From NCBI RefSeq assembly GCF_034669705.1, contig NZ_JAXMOR010000013.1:53961-117960 (forward strand): a stretch of DNA of 64,000 nt. Reading direction: 5' to 3'. Positions 16,560 through 25,391 of this stretch are shown here, in pieces. Position 1 is the first letter of the stretch; each line of letters starts with the position of its first letter. The position numbers and the translations under genes were made by a program. This DNA is from Marinovum sp034669705. Its GTDB lineage: Bacteria > Pseudomonadota > Alphaproteobacteria > Rhodobacterales > Rhodobacteraceae. The notes beneath the pieces were generated by a model. That model did no database searches, was not told the DNA's origin, and worked only from the letters and a program-made list of their open reading frames with translations.

Positions 16560-17594
16560 TCACCCCGGCATGGTCTGGGCCAGACGCTGCAGCAGGGTGT
16601 CGCGGGTGATCACGCCCAGGGTCTCGCCGTCCTCCATGACGGTGATCTGATGCACGTCGCCAGAGAACATCTGCACCAGGTCGTTGATCGGCGTGCCCGG
16701 CGCGACCTCGGGCCCGGCCGCCGTACCCGGCCCCATCATGTCACGCGCGCAGAGCACCCCGAGCGGGTTCATGTGGGCAACGAAATCGGCGACGTAATCC
16801 GTGGCGGGGTCCGAGAAGATCTCGCGCGGGGTGCCGCATTGCACGATCCGCCCGCCCTCCATGATGGCGATGCGGTCGCCGATCTTGAAGGCCTCGTCGA
16901 GATCATGGCTGACAAAGATGATGGTGCGTCCGAGACGGCGCTGCAGGTCAAGAAGCTCGTCCTGCAGCCGGGTGCGGATCAGCGGATCAAGCGCCGAGAA
17001 CGGCTCGTCCATCAGGAGCACCGGCGCCTTGGTGGCAAAGGCCCGCGCCAGCCCCACGCGCTGCTGCATGCCGCCAGAGAGCTCGCCCACCTTGCGGTCG
17101 GACCAGTCGGAGAGCCCCACCAGCGCCAGCTCTTCCTCGGCCTGGGCATTGCGCTCGGCGCGTCCCATGCCGCCCAGCTCGAGGCCCAGCACCACGTTGT
17201 CGCGCACGCTGCGCCAGGGCAGCAGGCCGAACTGCTGAAACACCATTGCGACATGGCGCAGGCGCAGGTCGCGCAGGGTCCTGGCATCGGCATGGGTGAC
17301 GTCCACCATGTCCTCGTCGCAGCGCAGCCGCACCTGCCCGCGGGCCACCGGGTTGAGCCCGTTGACCGCGCGCAGAAGCGTCGACTTGCCGGAGCCCGAC
17401 AGGCCCATGAGCACGAGGATCTCGCCTTCCTTGACCTCGAGCCGGCAGTTGTGGACGCCCAGCACCTGGCCGGTCTCCTGCTGGATCTCGGCCCGCTCGC
17501 GGCCCGTGTCCATCAGCGGCAGCGCCGCCTCGGGATGGTTGCCGAAGACGATCGAGACATTGTCGAAGTCGACAGCGGTCCTGCGCGCGCTCAT
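16560..17594 (-). CDS. choV: Choline ABC transporter ATP-binding protein
   Basis: 344 residues. ProV/OpuAA-type ATPase: Walker A GLSGSGKST, Q-loop VFQQFGLLPWR, signature LSGGMQQR, Walker B VLLMDEPFSALD, H-loop VSHDLDEAF. A C-terminal CBS-like region (about 275-340) contains VHQITVMEDGETLGVITRDTL; in relatives CBS modules sense ionic strength. The ATG overlaps the choW stop (ATGA), so the two are coupled. It powers choline uptake for the betBA pathway next door. Confidence 0.92.
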   Translation of the reverse strand: MSARRTAVDFDNVSIVFGNHPEAALPLMDTGRERAEIQQETGQVLGVHNCRLEVKEGEILVLMGLSGSGKSTLLRAVNGLNPVARGQVRLRCDEDMVDVTHADARTLRDLRLRHVAMVFQQFGLLPWRSVRDNVVLGLELGGMGRAERNAQAEEELALVGLSDWSDRKVGELSGGMQQRVGLARAFATKAPVLLMDEPFSALDPLIRTRLQDELLDLQRRLGRTIIFVSHDLDEAFKIGDRIAIMEGGRIVQCGTPREIFSDPATDYVADFVAHMNPLGVLCARDMMGPGTAAGPEVAPGTPINDLVQMFSGDVHQITVMEDGETLGVITRDTLLQRLAQTMPG

Positions 17595-18424
17595 TTGCGG
17601 TCCACCCTCAGCATCCGGTCCAGCATGATGGCGACGACGACGATGACGAAGCCGCTCTCGAACCCCAGCGAGGTGTTGACCTGGTTCAGCGCCCGCACCA
17701 CCGGCACGCCGAGCCCGTCAGCCCCCACCAGCGCCGCGATCACCACCATCGACAGTGACAGCATGATGGTCTGGTTCAGCCCGGCCATGATCTGTGGAAA
17801 GGCATAGGGCAGCTCGACCTTGACCAGTTTCTGCCAGCCGGTGGCACCGAAGGCATCCGCCGCCTCGAGCAGCGCATCGGGGGTCGAGGTGACGCCGAGA
17901 TGGGTGAGCCGGATCGGCGCCGGCACCACAAAGATCACCGTGGCAATCAGACCGGGCACCATGCCGATGCCGAAAAAGACAATCGCGGGAATGAGATAGA
18001 CGAAGGTCGGCAGGGTCTGCATCAGGTCCAGGACGGGCCGCATCCAGGCATAGAGCCGCGGCCGGTGCGCCACCGCGATGCCGATCGGCACGCCCACCCC
18101 CATGCAGACCACGCAGGCCGAGAGCACCAGCGTGAGGCTTTCGGTGGTTTCCTCCCAGTAGCCCTGGTTGAGGATGAAGAGAAAGCCCAGCACCACGAAA
18201 AGCGTGACCTTCCAGCTGCGCTGCAACACCCAGGTCAGCGCTGCGAAACAGGCGACGATCAGCAGCGGATGCGGGCCCTGCAGCACCCAGAGGATGCCCT
18301 CGATCATCGCGTCCATCGCATCCGACAGCGCGTCGAAGAACCAGGCGCCGTAGTCCTGCAACAGGTCGAACACCCAGGCGGCGGATTTGCCGACGGGGAT
18401 CTTGTTGTCGGTCAGCCAGTCCAT
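17591..18424 (-). CDS. choW: Choline ABC transporter permease
   Basis: 277 residues of the ProW/OpuAB type: an N-terminal soluble stretch (KIPVGKSAAWVFDLLQDYGA), about six membrane segments, and the coupling-loop region around LLEAADAFGATGWQKLVKVE. It forms the membrane channel of the choline transporter with ChoV and ChoX. Its promoter is unclear: the expected preceding gene choX is separated from it by an oppositely oriented GST gene, leaving only 71 bp between the GST start and the choW start. Confidence 0.92.
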   Translation of the reverse strand: MDWLTDNKIPVGKSAAWVFDLLQDYGAWFFDALSDAMDAMIEGILWVLQGPHPLLIVACFAALTWVLQRSWKVTLFVVLGFLFILNQGYWEETTESLTLVLSACVVCMGVGVPIGIAVAHRPRLYAWMRPVLDLMQTLPTFVYLIPAIVFFGIGMVPGLIATVIFVVPAPIRLTHLGVTSTPDALLEAADAFGATGWQKLVKVELPYAFPQIMAGLNQTIMLSLSMVVIAALVGADGLGVPVVRALNQVNTSLGFESGFVIVVVAIMLDRMLRVDRK

Positions 18425-18495
18425 GCCTGTCGCTCCCGCTTGCCGTATCCGGTCTCTGCTGTCACTCTTGCCTCCTGACCCGAGGGAGATCGCCC

Positions 18496-19119
18496 ATGGC
18501 GCTTGTGTTCTATACCAACCCGATGTCGCGCGGCCGGATTGTCCGCTGGATGCTCGAGGAGGTCGGCGCCCCCTACGAGACGAAGGTGCTGACCTACGGC
18601 CCCGAGATGAAATCGCCGGAGTACCTGGCGCTCAACCCGATGGGCAAGGTGCCAGCGATCGTGCATGACGGCCAGGTGGTGACCGAGGCGGCGGCGATCT
18701 GCGCCTATCTCGCCTTTGCCTTTCCCGATGTGGGCCTGGCGCCGGAGCCCGCCGAGCGCGCCGATTTCTTCCGCTGGATGTTCCTCGCCGCCGGTCCCGG
18801 CGAGGCGGCGATCACCAATGCCGCCTTCGGCTTCGAGCTGCCCGACAGCGACGAGGCCCGCGGCCGCGCAGGCTATGGCAGTCTCGAGATGGTGACCGAT
18901 GCGCTGGCCACGATGCTGGCGGACGGGCGCGACTATATCTGCGGCGCGCGGTTCACCGCGGCGGATGTCTATGTCGGCGCGCAGATCCAGTTCGGCCTGC
19001 AGTTCGGCACCCTGCCCGACCGCCCCGGCTTTGCCGAGTACGCCCAGCGGCTGGCCCGCCGACCGGCGGCACTCCGCGCCGTCGAGATCGACACCGCGCT
19101 GATGCCGCAGGAGGGCTGA
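18496..19119 (+). CDS. Glutathione S-transferase family protein
   Basis: 207 residues. N-terminal thioredoxin fold (about 1-80) with FYTNPMSRGRIVRWMLEEV, the cis-Pro motif NPMGKVPAIV and VTEAAAICAYLA; helical C-terminal domain with FTAADVYVGAQIQFGLQFG. These are soluble enzymes that conjugate or transfer glutathione. CGAGGGAGATCGCCC precedes the ATG. It lies antisense between choX and choW, breaking the usual choXWV order. The substrate is not recognisable. Confidence 0.88.
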   Translation: MALVFYTNPMSRGRIVRWMLEEVGAPYETKVLTYGPEMKSPEYLALNPMGKVPAIVHDGQVVTEAAAICAYLAFAFPDVGLAPEPAERADFFRWMFLAAGPGEAAITNAAFGFELPDSDEARGRAGYGSLEMVTDALATMLADGRDYICGARFTAADVYVGAQIQFGLQFGTLPDRPGFAEYAQRLARRPAALRAVEIDTALMPQEG

Positions 19120-19178
19120 GACGCTGGCGGTGCGCCCCTGCCGCGCGGCAGGGGACGTCCTATTGCGGCCGGTCCGGA

Positions 19179-20099
19179 TCACTCCAACGCGGCCTTCACC
19201 GCGGCCATCGCGTCGCCGCCGTCCTTGGTGGTCACGCCGTCGAGCCAGCCGTCGAGCACGCCCATGTTGGCCGAGAGCCAGGCCTTGGCGGCCTCTTCCG
19301 GCGCCTCGCCGTCATCGAGGATCGCCGCCATGATCTCGTTTTCCATCGCCAGCGTGAACTCGAGGTTCTGCAGGAGCGCGCCGACATTGGGGCATTCCGC
19401 GACATAGCCGGCGCGGGTGTTGGTGTGCACCGTGGCACCGCCGAGGTTGGGGCCGAAGTAATCGTCGCCGCCGGTGAGATAGGACATCTCGTAGTTGGCG
19501 TTCATCGGGTGCGGCTCCCATCCGAGGAAGACCACCGGCTCGCCGCGACGGTCGGCCCGGGCGACCTGCGCCAGCATCCCCTGCTCGGAGCTTTCAACCA
19601 CCTCGAAGCCTTCGAGGCCGAAGGCGTTCTCCTCGATCATCGACAGGATCAGCCGGTTGCCGTCATTGCCGGGCTCGATTCCATAGATCTCGGCCTCCAG
19701 CGCCTCTTGGTGGCTGGCGATATCGGCGAAATCCTTGATCCCGAGGTCGGCGGCGGCCTTGTTCACCGCGAGGGTGTATTTCGCGCCCTCGAGATTGGTG
19801 CGCACGGTATCGACGGTGCCGGCCTCGCGGTAGGGCGCGATATCGGCCTCCATCGTCGGCATCCAGTTGCCGAGGAACACGTCGATGTCGCCATTGGCCA
19901 GCGAGGTATAGGTCACCGGCACCGAGAGCACCTTGATGTCGGTCTCGTAGCCCAGCGCCTCGAGCACGGTGGTGGTGGCGGCGGTGGTGGCGGTGATGTC
20001 GGTCCAGCCGACGTCGGCGAAAGTCACCTCATCGCAGTCGGCGAAGGCGGGCGCGGCAAGGCCGATCGCCAGCGCGGAGGCCGTAATCCTGAATTTCAT
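19179..20099 (-). CDS. choX: Choline-binding periplasmic protein
   Basis: 306 residues from the ATG at 20099; GGGAG lies nine bases ahead of it, while the in-frame ATG at 20108 directly abuts that sequence. Signal peptide to about residue 21 (PAFA before DCDE). The mature part is the OpuAC/ChoX substrate-binding fold with the aromatic-rich GWTDITATTA, FLGNWMPTM and FLGWEPHPMN segments that line the quaternary-ammonium pocket in relatives. It binds choline for ChoW/ChoV. It diverges from betI, sharing the palindromic site at 20123-20140. Confidence 0.93.
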   Translation of the reverse strand: MKFRITASALAIGLAAPAFADCDEVTFADVGWTDITATTAATTTVLEALGYETDIKVLSVPVTYTSLANGDIDVFLGNWMPTMEADIAPYREAGTVDTVRTNLEGAKYTLAVNKAAADLGIKDFADIASHQEALEAEIYGIEPGNDGNRLILSMIEENAFGLEGFEVVESSEQGMLAQVARADRRGEPVVFLGWEPHPMNANYEMSYLTGGDDYFGPNLGGATVHTNTRAGYVAECPNVGALLQNLEFTLAMENEIMAAILDDGEAPEEAAKAWLSANMGVLDGWLDGVTTKDGGDAMAAVKAALE

Positions 20100-20122
20100 C
20101 TGATCCATCTCCCGGTTTTTTT

Positions 20123-20140
20123 ATTGACTGACCAGTCAAT
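20123..20140. promoter_or_regulatory. BetI-type palindromic operator
   Basis: Perfect inverted repeat ATTGACTG (20123-20130) and CAGTCAAT (20133-20140) with two bases between, in the 81-bp gap between divergent choX and betI. TetR-family BetI proteins repress bet genes until choline binds, through AT-rich sites containing such TTGA/TCAA arms. Confidence 0.7.
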
Positions 20141-20180
20141 CAATAACATACAAATCCCAGACTTCAACGCGGAGGGTCTC

Positions 20181-20762
20181 ATGCCCAAGGTCGGAATGGA
20201 GCCGATCCGTCGCGAAGCGCTGATACAGGCGACTATTGCCGAGATCGGCGCCAAAGGCACGCTCGACATCACCGTCTCGGCCATCGCGCGCCGCGCCGGG
20301 GTTTCGCCGGCGCTGGCGCATCATTATTTCGGCGGCAAGGAGCAGCTGTTCCTGTCGACCATGCGGTATATCCTCGGCGTCTACGGTGCCGACGTGCGCG
20401 CCGCCCTGCGCGGCACCGAAGCGCCGCAGGCCCGGCTCGAGGCGCTGGTGCTGGCCGGATTCGCGCCAGAGCACTTCCGCCGCGAGGTGGTCTCGGCCTG
20501 GATGAACTTCTACGCGCTGGCGCTCTCGTCGTCCGCGGCCGCACGGCTCTTGTCGGTCTACCAGCGCCGTCTGCGGGCAAATCTGCGCCACGCGCTGAGA
20601 CCGCTGGTCGCCGACCCCGCCGCTGCCGCCGAGCGCATCGCCGCCGTGATCGACGGGCTTTACCTGCGCGAGGGGCTCGCTCCGCGCGAGACCGAACACC
20701 GCCATGCCGCCGACCTGGCCATGACGCATATCCAGTTGGAACTGAAAGGAGCCGCGCAATGA
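20181..20762 (+). CDS. betI: TetR-family choline-responsive repressor BetI
   Basis: 193 residues from the ATG at 20181 (GGAGGGTCTC ahead); longer open frame upstream overlaps choX antisense and was rejected. N-terminal TetR helix-turn-helix: ITVSAIARRAGVSPALAHHYFGGKEQLF (about 33-60, helix 3 at SPALAHHYF). C-terminal ligand/dimer domain with EVVSAWMNFYALALSS, the stretch typical of BetI. It is expected to repress choX and betIBA through 20123-20140 and release on choline. Its stop overlaps betB (ATGA). Confidence 0.92.
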   Translation: MPKVGMEPIRREALIQATIAEIGAKGTLDITVSAIARRAGVSPALAHHYFGGKEQLFLSTMRYILGVYGADVRAALRGTEAPQARLEALVLAGFAPEHFRREVVSAWMNFYALALSSSAAARLLSVYQRRLRANLRHALRPLVADPAAAAERIAAVIDGLYLREGLAPRETEHRHAADLAMTHIQLELKGAAQ

Positions 20763-22219
20763 CCCTGCCCGACGCCCAGCCCACAGCCAGCCACTTCATC
20801 GGCGGCTACTATATCGAAGACGCCTCCGGCCCCGAGATCGCCGTGGTCTACCCCTATACCGGCGACCGGATCGCCACGGTCCATGCCGCCACCGACGGCA
20901 TCGTCGATCAGGCCATCGCCGCCGCCGTGCAGGCGCAGAAGGACTGGGCCAAACGCTCTGGCACCGAGCGCGGCCGGGTGCTGCGCCGTGCCGCCGAGAT
21001 CATGCGCGCCCGCAACCACGCGCTCAGCCAGCTCGAAACGCTCGATACCGGCAAGCCCTATCAGGAGACGAGCGTGGTCGATGCCACCTCTGGCGCCGAT
21101 GCGCTGGAGTATTTCGGCGGCTTGGCCGGCACGCTCACCGGCGAGCATATCCCGCTCGGCGACGACTGGGCCTATACCGTGCGCGAACCGCTCGGCGTCT
21201 GTGCCGGCATCGGGGCGTGGAACTACCCCACTCAGATCGCCTGCTGGAAGGCCGCGCCGGCGCTGGCCTGCGGCAATGCCATGGTGTTCAAACCTTCCGA
21301 GACCACCCCGCTCTGCGCGCTGAAAGTGGCCGAGATTCTGGTCGAGGCCGGCGCGCCTCCCGGCCTCTTCAACGTCATCCAGGGCCGCGGCGAGGTCGGC
21401 GCCAAGCTGATCGCGGATCCGCGCATCGCCAAGGTCTCGCTCACCGGGTCGGTGCCCACGGGACGCAAGGTCTATGCCGCCGCCGCGGAGGGCATCAAGA
21501 ACGTCACCATGGAGCTGGGCGGCAAGTCGCCGCTGCTGATCTTCGACGATGCCGATCTCGAAGACGCGGTCTCGGGGGCGATCCTCGCCAACTTCTATTC
21601 CTCGGGCCAGGTCTGTTCCAACGGCACGCGGGTGTTTGTGCAGGCCGGCATTCACGACGCCTTTGTCACCCGCATGGCCGAGCGTCTGAAAGGCGTGAAA
21701 CCCGGCGATCCGCTCGACCCGAAGGTGAACTTCGGCCCGCTGGTCAGCGCCGCGCAGCGCGACAAGGTGCTGGGCTATATCGAAAAAGGCAAGACCGAGG
21801 GCGCGCGGCTGGTCACCGGCGGCACGGCGATGGAGGGCTCCGGCTTCTGGGTCGCGCCGACGCTGTTTGCCGATGTCACCGACGAGATGACCATCGCCCG
21901 CGAAGAGATCTTCGGCCCGGTGCTCTCGGTGCTGAAGTTCGACAGCGAGGCCGAGGCGGTGGCACGCGGCAATGCCACCGAGTTCGGCCTCTCGGCCGGG
22001 GTCTTCACCTCCAACATCACCCGCGCGCACCGGGTGATCGGCCAGTTGCAGGCCGGCAGCTGCTTCATCAATTCCTACAACGACGCCCCGGTCGAGGTGC
22101 CCTTCGGCGGCTCCAAGCTGTCGGGCGTCGGACGCGAGAACGCCAAGGCGGCGATCGAGCATTATTCGCAGCTGAAATCGGTCTTCGTGCGCATGTCGCA
22201 GATCGAGGCGCCCTTCTGA
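20759..22219 (+). CDS. betB: Betaine aldehyde dehydrogenase
   Basis: 486 residues, full length for the family. It oxidises betaine aldehyde to glycine betaine with NAD(P)+. Visible: catalytic Glu in NVTMELGGKSPLLI, catalytic Cys in SSGQVCSNGTRVFV, coenzyme motif LTGSVPTG, and the C-terminal CFINSYNDAPVEVPFGG loop characteristic of BetB. The start overlaps betI and its stop is one base from the betA start. Confidence 0.95.
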   Translation: MTLPDAQPTASHFIGGYYIEDASGPEIAVVYPYTGDRIATVHAATDGIVDQAIAAAVQAQKDWAKRSGTERGRVLRRAAEIMRARNHALSQLETLDTGKPYQETSVVDATSGADALEYFGGLAGTLTGEHIPLGDDWAYTVREPLGVCAGIGAWNYPTQIACWKAAPALACGNAMVFKPSETTPLCALKVAEILVEAGAPPGLFNVIQGRGEVGAKLIADPRIAKVSLTGSVPTGRKVYAAAAEGIKNVTMELGGKSPLLIFDDADLEDAVSGAILANFYSSGQVCSNGTRVFVQAGIHDAFVTRMAERLKGVKPGDPLDPKVNFGPLVSAAQRDKVLGYIEKGKTEGARLVTGGTAMEGSGFWVAPTLFADVTDEMTIAREEIFGPVLSVLKFDSEAEAVARGNATEFGLSAGVFTSNITRAHRVIGQLQAGSCFINSYNDAPVEVPFGGSKLSGVGRENAKAAIEHYSQLKSVFVRMSQIEAPF

Positions 22220-22220
22220 G

Positions 22221-23879
22221 ATGCACGCCGACTACGTCATCGTGGGTGCCGGCTCGGCCGGCTGCGCCCTTGCCCATCGCCTGACCGAGGCGGGCAAGAC
22301 CGTCGTGGTCATCGAGCATGGCGGCTCTGACGCCGGGCCGTTCATCCGGATGCCCGGGGCGCTGTCCTACCCGATGAACATGAAGCGGTACGACTGGGGA
22401 TTCCAGACCGAGCCAGAGCCTTACCTTGGCGGCCGGCGGCTGGCCTGTCCGCGCGGCAAGGTGATCGGCGGCTCGTCGTCAATCAACGGCATGGTCTATG
22501 TGCGCGGTCACGCCGCCGACTACGACCATTGGGACAGCCTCGGCGCCAGCGGCTGGGCGGCGGCGGATGTGCTGCCCTATTTCAAGCGGATGGAGAGCTG
22601 GCACCCCGGCGGTCATGGCGGCGATCCGGACTGGCGCGGCCGCGACGGTCCGCTGCATGTCAGCCGCGGCAGCCGCGAGAACCCGCTGGTCCGCGCCTTC
22701 GTCGAGGCCGGCCGGCAGGCGGGCTACGAGACCACCGAGGATTACAACGGCGCCAAGCAGGAGGGCTTCGGCCCGATGGATTCGACCATCCACAAGGGCG
22801 AGCGTTGGTCGGCCGCGCGCGCCTATCTGATACAGGCCCGCGCCACCGGGCGCTGCACCGTGGTGCGCGGGCTGGCCACCCGGGTGGTGATCTCTGAGGG
22901 CCGCGCCACCGGCGTCGAGCTGCTGCGCCATGGCGGTCGCGACACCGTGCATGCCGGGCGCGAGGTGATCCTCGCGGCCTCCTCGATCAACTCGCCCAAA
23001 CTGCTGATGCTCTCGGGCGTAGGCCCCGGTGCGCATCTCTCGGCGCAGGGCATCGAGGTCATCGCCAACCGCCCCGGCGTGGGGATGAACCTGCAGGACC
23101 ATCTCGAGCTCTACGTGCAGATGGCCGCCTCGCAGCCGGTGTCGCTGTTCAAATACTGGAACCTGTTTGGCAAGGCCTGGGTCGGGCTGCAATGGCTGCT
23201 GGCCCGGCGTGGGCCCGGCGCCTCGAACCAGTTCGAGAGCGCCGCCTTCACCCGGTCGCGCGCCGGGGTGCGCTATCCCGACATCCAGTATCACTTCCTG
23301 CCGATCGCGGTGCGCTATGACGGCAAGGCGGCTGCCGAGGGGCATGGCTTTCAGGCCCATGTCGGCCCGATGCGCTCGCCCTCGCGCGGCGCCGTCAGCC
23401 TGCGCTCGCGCGATCCGCATGACGCGCCGAAGATCCTCTTCAACTACATGTCGCACACCCAGGACTGGGAGGATTTCCGGCGCTGCATCCGCCTGACCCG
23501 CGAGATTTTTGCCCAGGACGCCTTTGCCCCCTACCGCGGGGCCGAGATCCAGCCGGGCGCCGACCTGCAAAGCGACGACGCGCTTGACGGCTTCATCCGC
23601 GAGCATGTGGAGAGCGCCTATCATCCCTGCGGCACCTGCCGGATGGGCGCGGTGGGGGATCCGGCGGCGGTGGTCGATCCGGAGTGCCGGGTGATCGGCG
23701 TCGCGGGGCTGCGTGTCGCCGACAGTTCGATCTTTCCGCGGATCACCAACGGCAATCTCAATGCGCCGTCGATCATGGTGGGCGAAAAGGCGGCCGATCA
23801 CATCCTCGGCCGCAGCCCCCTCCCGCGCGAGAACGCCCGGCCCTGGATCCACCCCGACTGGCAGACCGCGCAACGCTAG
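22221..23879 (+). CDS. betA: Choline dehydrogenase (GMC oxidoreductase)
   Basis: 552 residues. FAD-dependent oxidation of choline to betaine aldehyde, membrane associated in other bacteria. Dinucleotide motif YVIVGAGSAGCALAHRL at the N-terminus, GMC signature GGSSSINGMVYVRG (about 82-95), second signature region AASSINSPKLLMLSGVG, and the catalytic His in YHPCGTCRMG near 468. It completes betIBA; there is no betC (choline sulfatase) in the window. Confidence 0.95.
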   Translation: MHADYVIVGAGSAGCALAHRLTEAGKTVVVIEHGGSDAGPFIRMPGALSYPMNMKRYDWGFQTEPEPYLGGRRLACPRGKVIGGSSSINGMVYVRGHAADYDHWDSLGASGWAAADVLPYFKRMESWHPGGHGGDPDWRGRDGPLHVSRGSRENPLVRAFVEAGRQAGYETTEDYNGAKQEGFGPMDSTIHKGERWSAARAYLIQARATGRCTVVRGLATRVVISEGRATGVELLRHGGRDTVHAGREVILAASSINSPKLLMLSGVGPGAHLSAQGIEVIANRPGVGMNLQDHLELYVQMAASQPVSLFKYWNLFGKAWVGLQWLLARRGPGASNQFESAAFTRSRAGVRYPDIQYHFLPIAVRYDGKAAAEGHGFQAHVGPMRSPSRGAVSLRSRDPHDAPKILFNYMSHTQDWEDFRRCIRLTREIFAQDAFAPYRGAEIQPGADLQSDDALDGFIREHVESAYHPCGTCRMGAVGDPAAVVDPECRVIGVAGLRVADSSIFPRITNGNLNAPSIMVGEKAADHILGRSPLPRENARPWIHPDWQTAQR

Positions 23880-23924
23880 GCCAGGGCGGTCCCGGCCACT
23901 GCGCCACGCGCTTGCGCCGAGAGG

Positions 23925-23943
23925 CCCCGGATCAGGTCCGGGG
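23925..23943. repeat. Short CCCCGGA hairpin after betA
   Basis: CCCCGGA (23925-23931) and TCCGGGG (23937-23943) with loop TCAGG. It matches the hairpin at 16269-16289. There is no T-tract, so a terminator role is uncertain. Confidence 0.5.
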
Positions 23944-23994
23944 CGGGCACATTGAGGCGCGAGCCAGAGCCAACCATATCAGCCGCTGCAAAAG

Positions 23995-24171
23995 CCGGGC
24001 CGGCGGCGGCTTGCGGGATGCCGCTGCGACGGTCCTGTCTGCCACCTTATCTTGGCAATGCCCGGACAACATCTCCCGGGTGCGCCTGCGGGACCCAAAA
24101 CGGCAGCCCAGGGGGGCGGACAGCCGCTGGCCCGGCGGCCTGCGGCCTTGTCCCGGGCCTAGGTCCACCGT
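23995..24171 (+). repeat. Dispersed GC-rich intergenic repeat, copy D
   Basis: Aligns with copies at 16308-16478 (inverted) and 34445-34616: GCCGGGCCGGCGG, TGCGGGATGCCGCT, AAACGGCAGCCC, CAGCCGCTGGCCCGGCGG and CTTGTCCCGGGCC. It sits in the 443-bp gap between convergent betA and the HAD phosphatase gene. Nothing else recognisable is in 23880-24322 apart from the hairpin at 23925. Confidence 0.65.
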
Positions 24172-24322
24172 CCGGGGCGGGGTGAATGCGAGGCGCATCG
24201 GTCCCGCAGGTCCCAATTGTCGGACCATATGGCAACCGCAGGCACACCCGTCCCGCGTCCCTCATGCCGCCTCTGTCCCGGCCGCCGCGCCGGGTCCTCT
24301 TTGCACCCCCCCACATCCCGGG

Positions 24323-25015
24323 TCACTGCCCGTCAAGCCACTCCGGCAGATGGCCGATGTCGGGCAGCACCGCATCCGCATAGGGCGTCAGCGTCTCGGA
24401 CCGGGCGGGACCGGTGAGCACCCCCACCGTCTTCATCCCCGCCGCGCGGCCCGCGATCAGGTCATGGGTGCTGTCGCCCACCATCACCACCTCGGCCGGT
24501 GCGATCTCCACCGCGCTGGCAAAGGCCAGCAATGGCGCCGCGTCGGGCTTCATGCCATAGCCGCTGTCGAATCCTGCGACGAAGTCGAACAGCGGGGTGA
24601 TCTCCACCGCCGCCAGATGCGCCCGGGCCGAAGCCTCTGTGTCGTTGGTCACCACGCCCAACCGCAACCCGCGGTCGGCCAGGGCGCTCAGCAAGGGCGC
24701 CAAGGGCACCGCCGGCGCCAGCGGTGCCGCGCGCGCAGCGGCGTCGAGGAAGTGCTCGACCTCCTCGACCGGGCGGCCGGGCAGCACGCGGGCAAAGCAC
24801 TCCGCCGCCTCGCGCGCGGTGCCGGCGATCACCGGGCTGTCGGGCTCGAAGGTCAACCGCGCCAGGTCATAGCGCGCCGAGGCCGCCAGCTTCTGCGCCA
24901 GCGCTGCGTCGCCCTCGGACAGCGTGGCAATCACCCCGGCCGCCCAGCCATCCCAAGTGGCGCTGAAGTCGAACAGCGTGCCGTCCTTGTCGAACACGAT
25001 CGCCCCGATGCTCAT
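24323..25015 (-). CDS. HAD-family phosphatase (Gph/CbbY-like)
   Basis: 230 residues from the ATG at 25015, which overlaps the DUF3572 stop (ATGA); an in-frame TTG at 25021 is less likely. Motif I VFDKDGTLFD, motif II VVTND, motif IV VMVGDSTHDLIAG with a helical cap between I and II. The Asp nucleophile and acid/base Asp are present, so it should be an active phosphatase on a small phosphorylated metabolite; phosphoglycolate is one possibility. The MIV aspartate pair is slightly unusual (GDSTHD). Confidence 0.88.
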   Translation of the reverse strand: MSIGAIVFDKDGTLFDFSATWDGWAAGVIATLSEGDAALAQKLAASARYDLARLTFEPDSPVIAGTAREAAECFARVLPGRPVEEVEHFLDAAARAAPLAPAVPLAPLLSALADRGLRLGVVTNDTEASARAHLAAVEITPLFDFVAGFDSGYGMKPDAAPLLAFASAVEIAPAEVVMVGDSTHDLIAGRAAGMKTVGVLTGPARSETLTPYADAVLPDIGHLPEWLDGQ

Positions 25016-25296
25016 GTCCAATGCACCTGCTCGCCGCCCGGCAGTGCCGCCCGCGCCAGCATCACCCGGTCATAGGCCAACCCGTGCGCGTCGCAGAACC
25101 GGATCACCCAGGCGTCGTCCATCATGATGAAATCCAGCACCGAACCGAGGAACTCCGGCTCGCCGGCGCGCGCCCGCAGTTCGGCCTCCGATAGCCCGGT
25201 CGAACCCAGGAAGACCCCCACCAGGTCCTCCTCGCCGACCAGCCAGCCCAGAGCCTGCAGACCCAGGGTTTCGGCAGATTCCCGCGTATACGACAT
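25012..25296 (-). CDS. DUF3572 protein
   Basis: 94 residues from the ATG at 25296; a longer open frame upstream runs into the divergent promoter region and was not used. The protein has an internal FLGSTGLSEAELRARAG and a C-terminal FIMMDDAWVIRFCDAHGL, the alphaproteobacterial DUF3572 pattern. It is small, acidic, soluble, helix-rich and of unknown function. In this lineage it typically lies divergent from a PleD-like gene, as here (25392). Confidence 0.8.
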   Translation of the reverse strand: MSYTRESAETLGLQALGWLVGEEDLVGVFLGSTGLSEAELRARAGEPEFLGSVLDFIMMDDAWVIRFCDAHGLAYDRVMLARAALPGGEQVHWT

Positions 25297-25391
25297 GTGG
25301 CGCGCTCCAAAGTTAACGACGGGAAAGGATTTCTTAACTCTTCCGGCCGAATAATTAAGACAAGATTGAACGAAGGTCCGAGGGTGCACTG

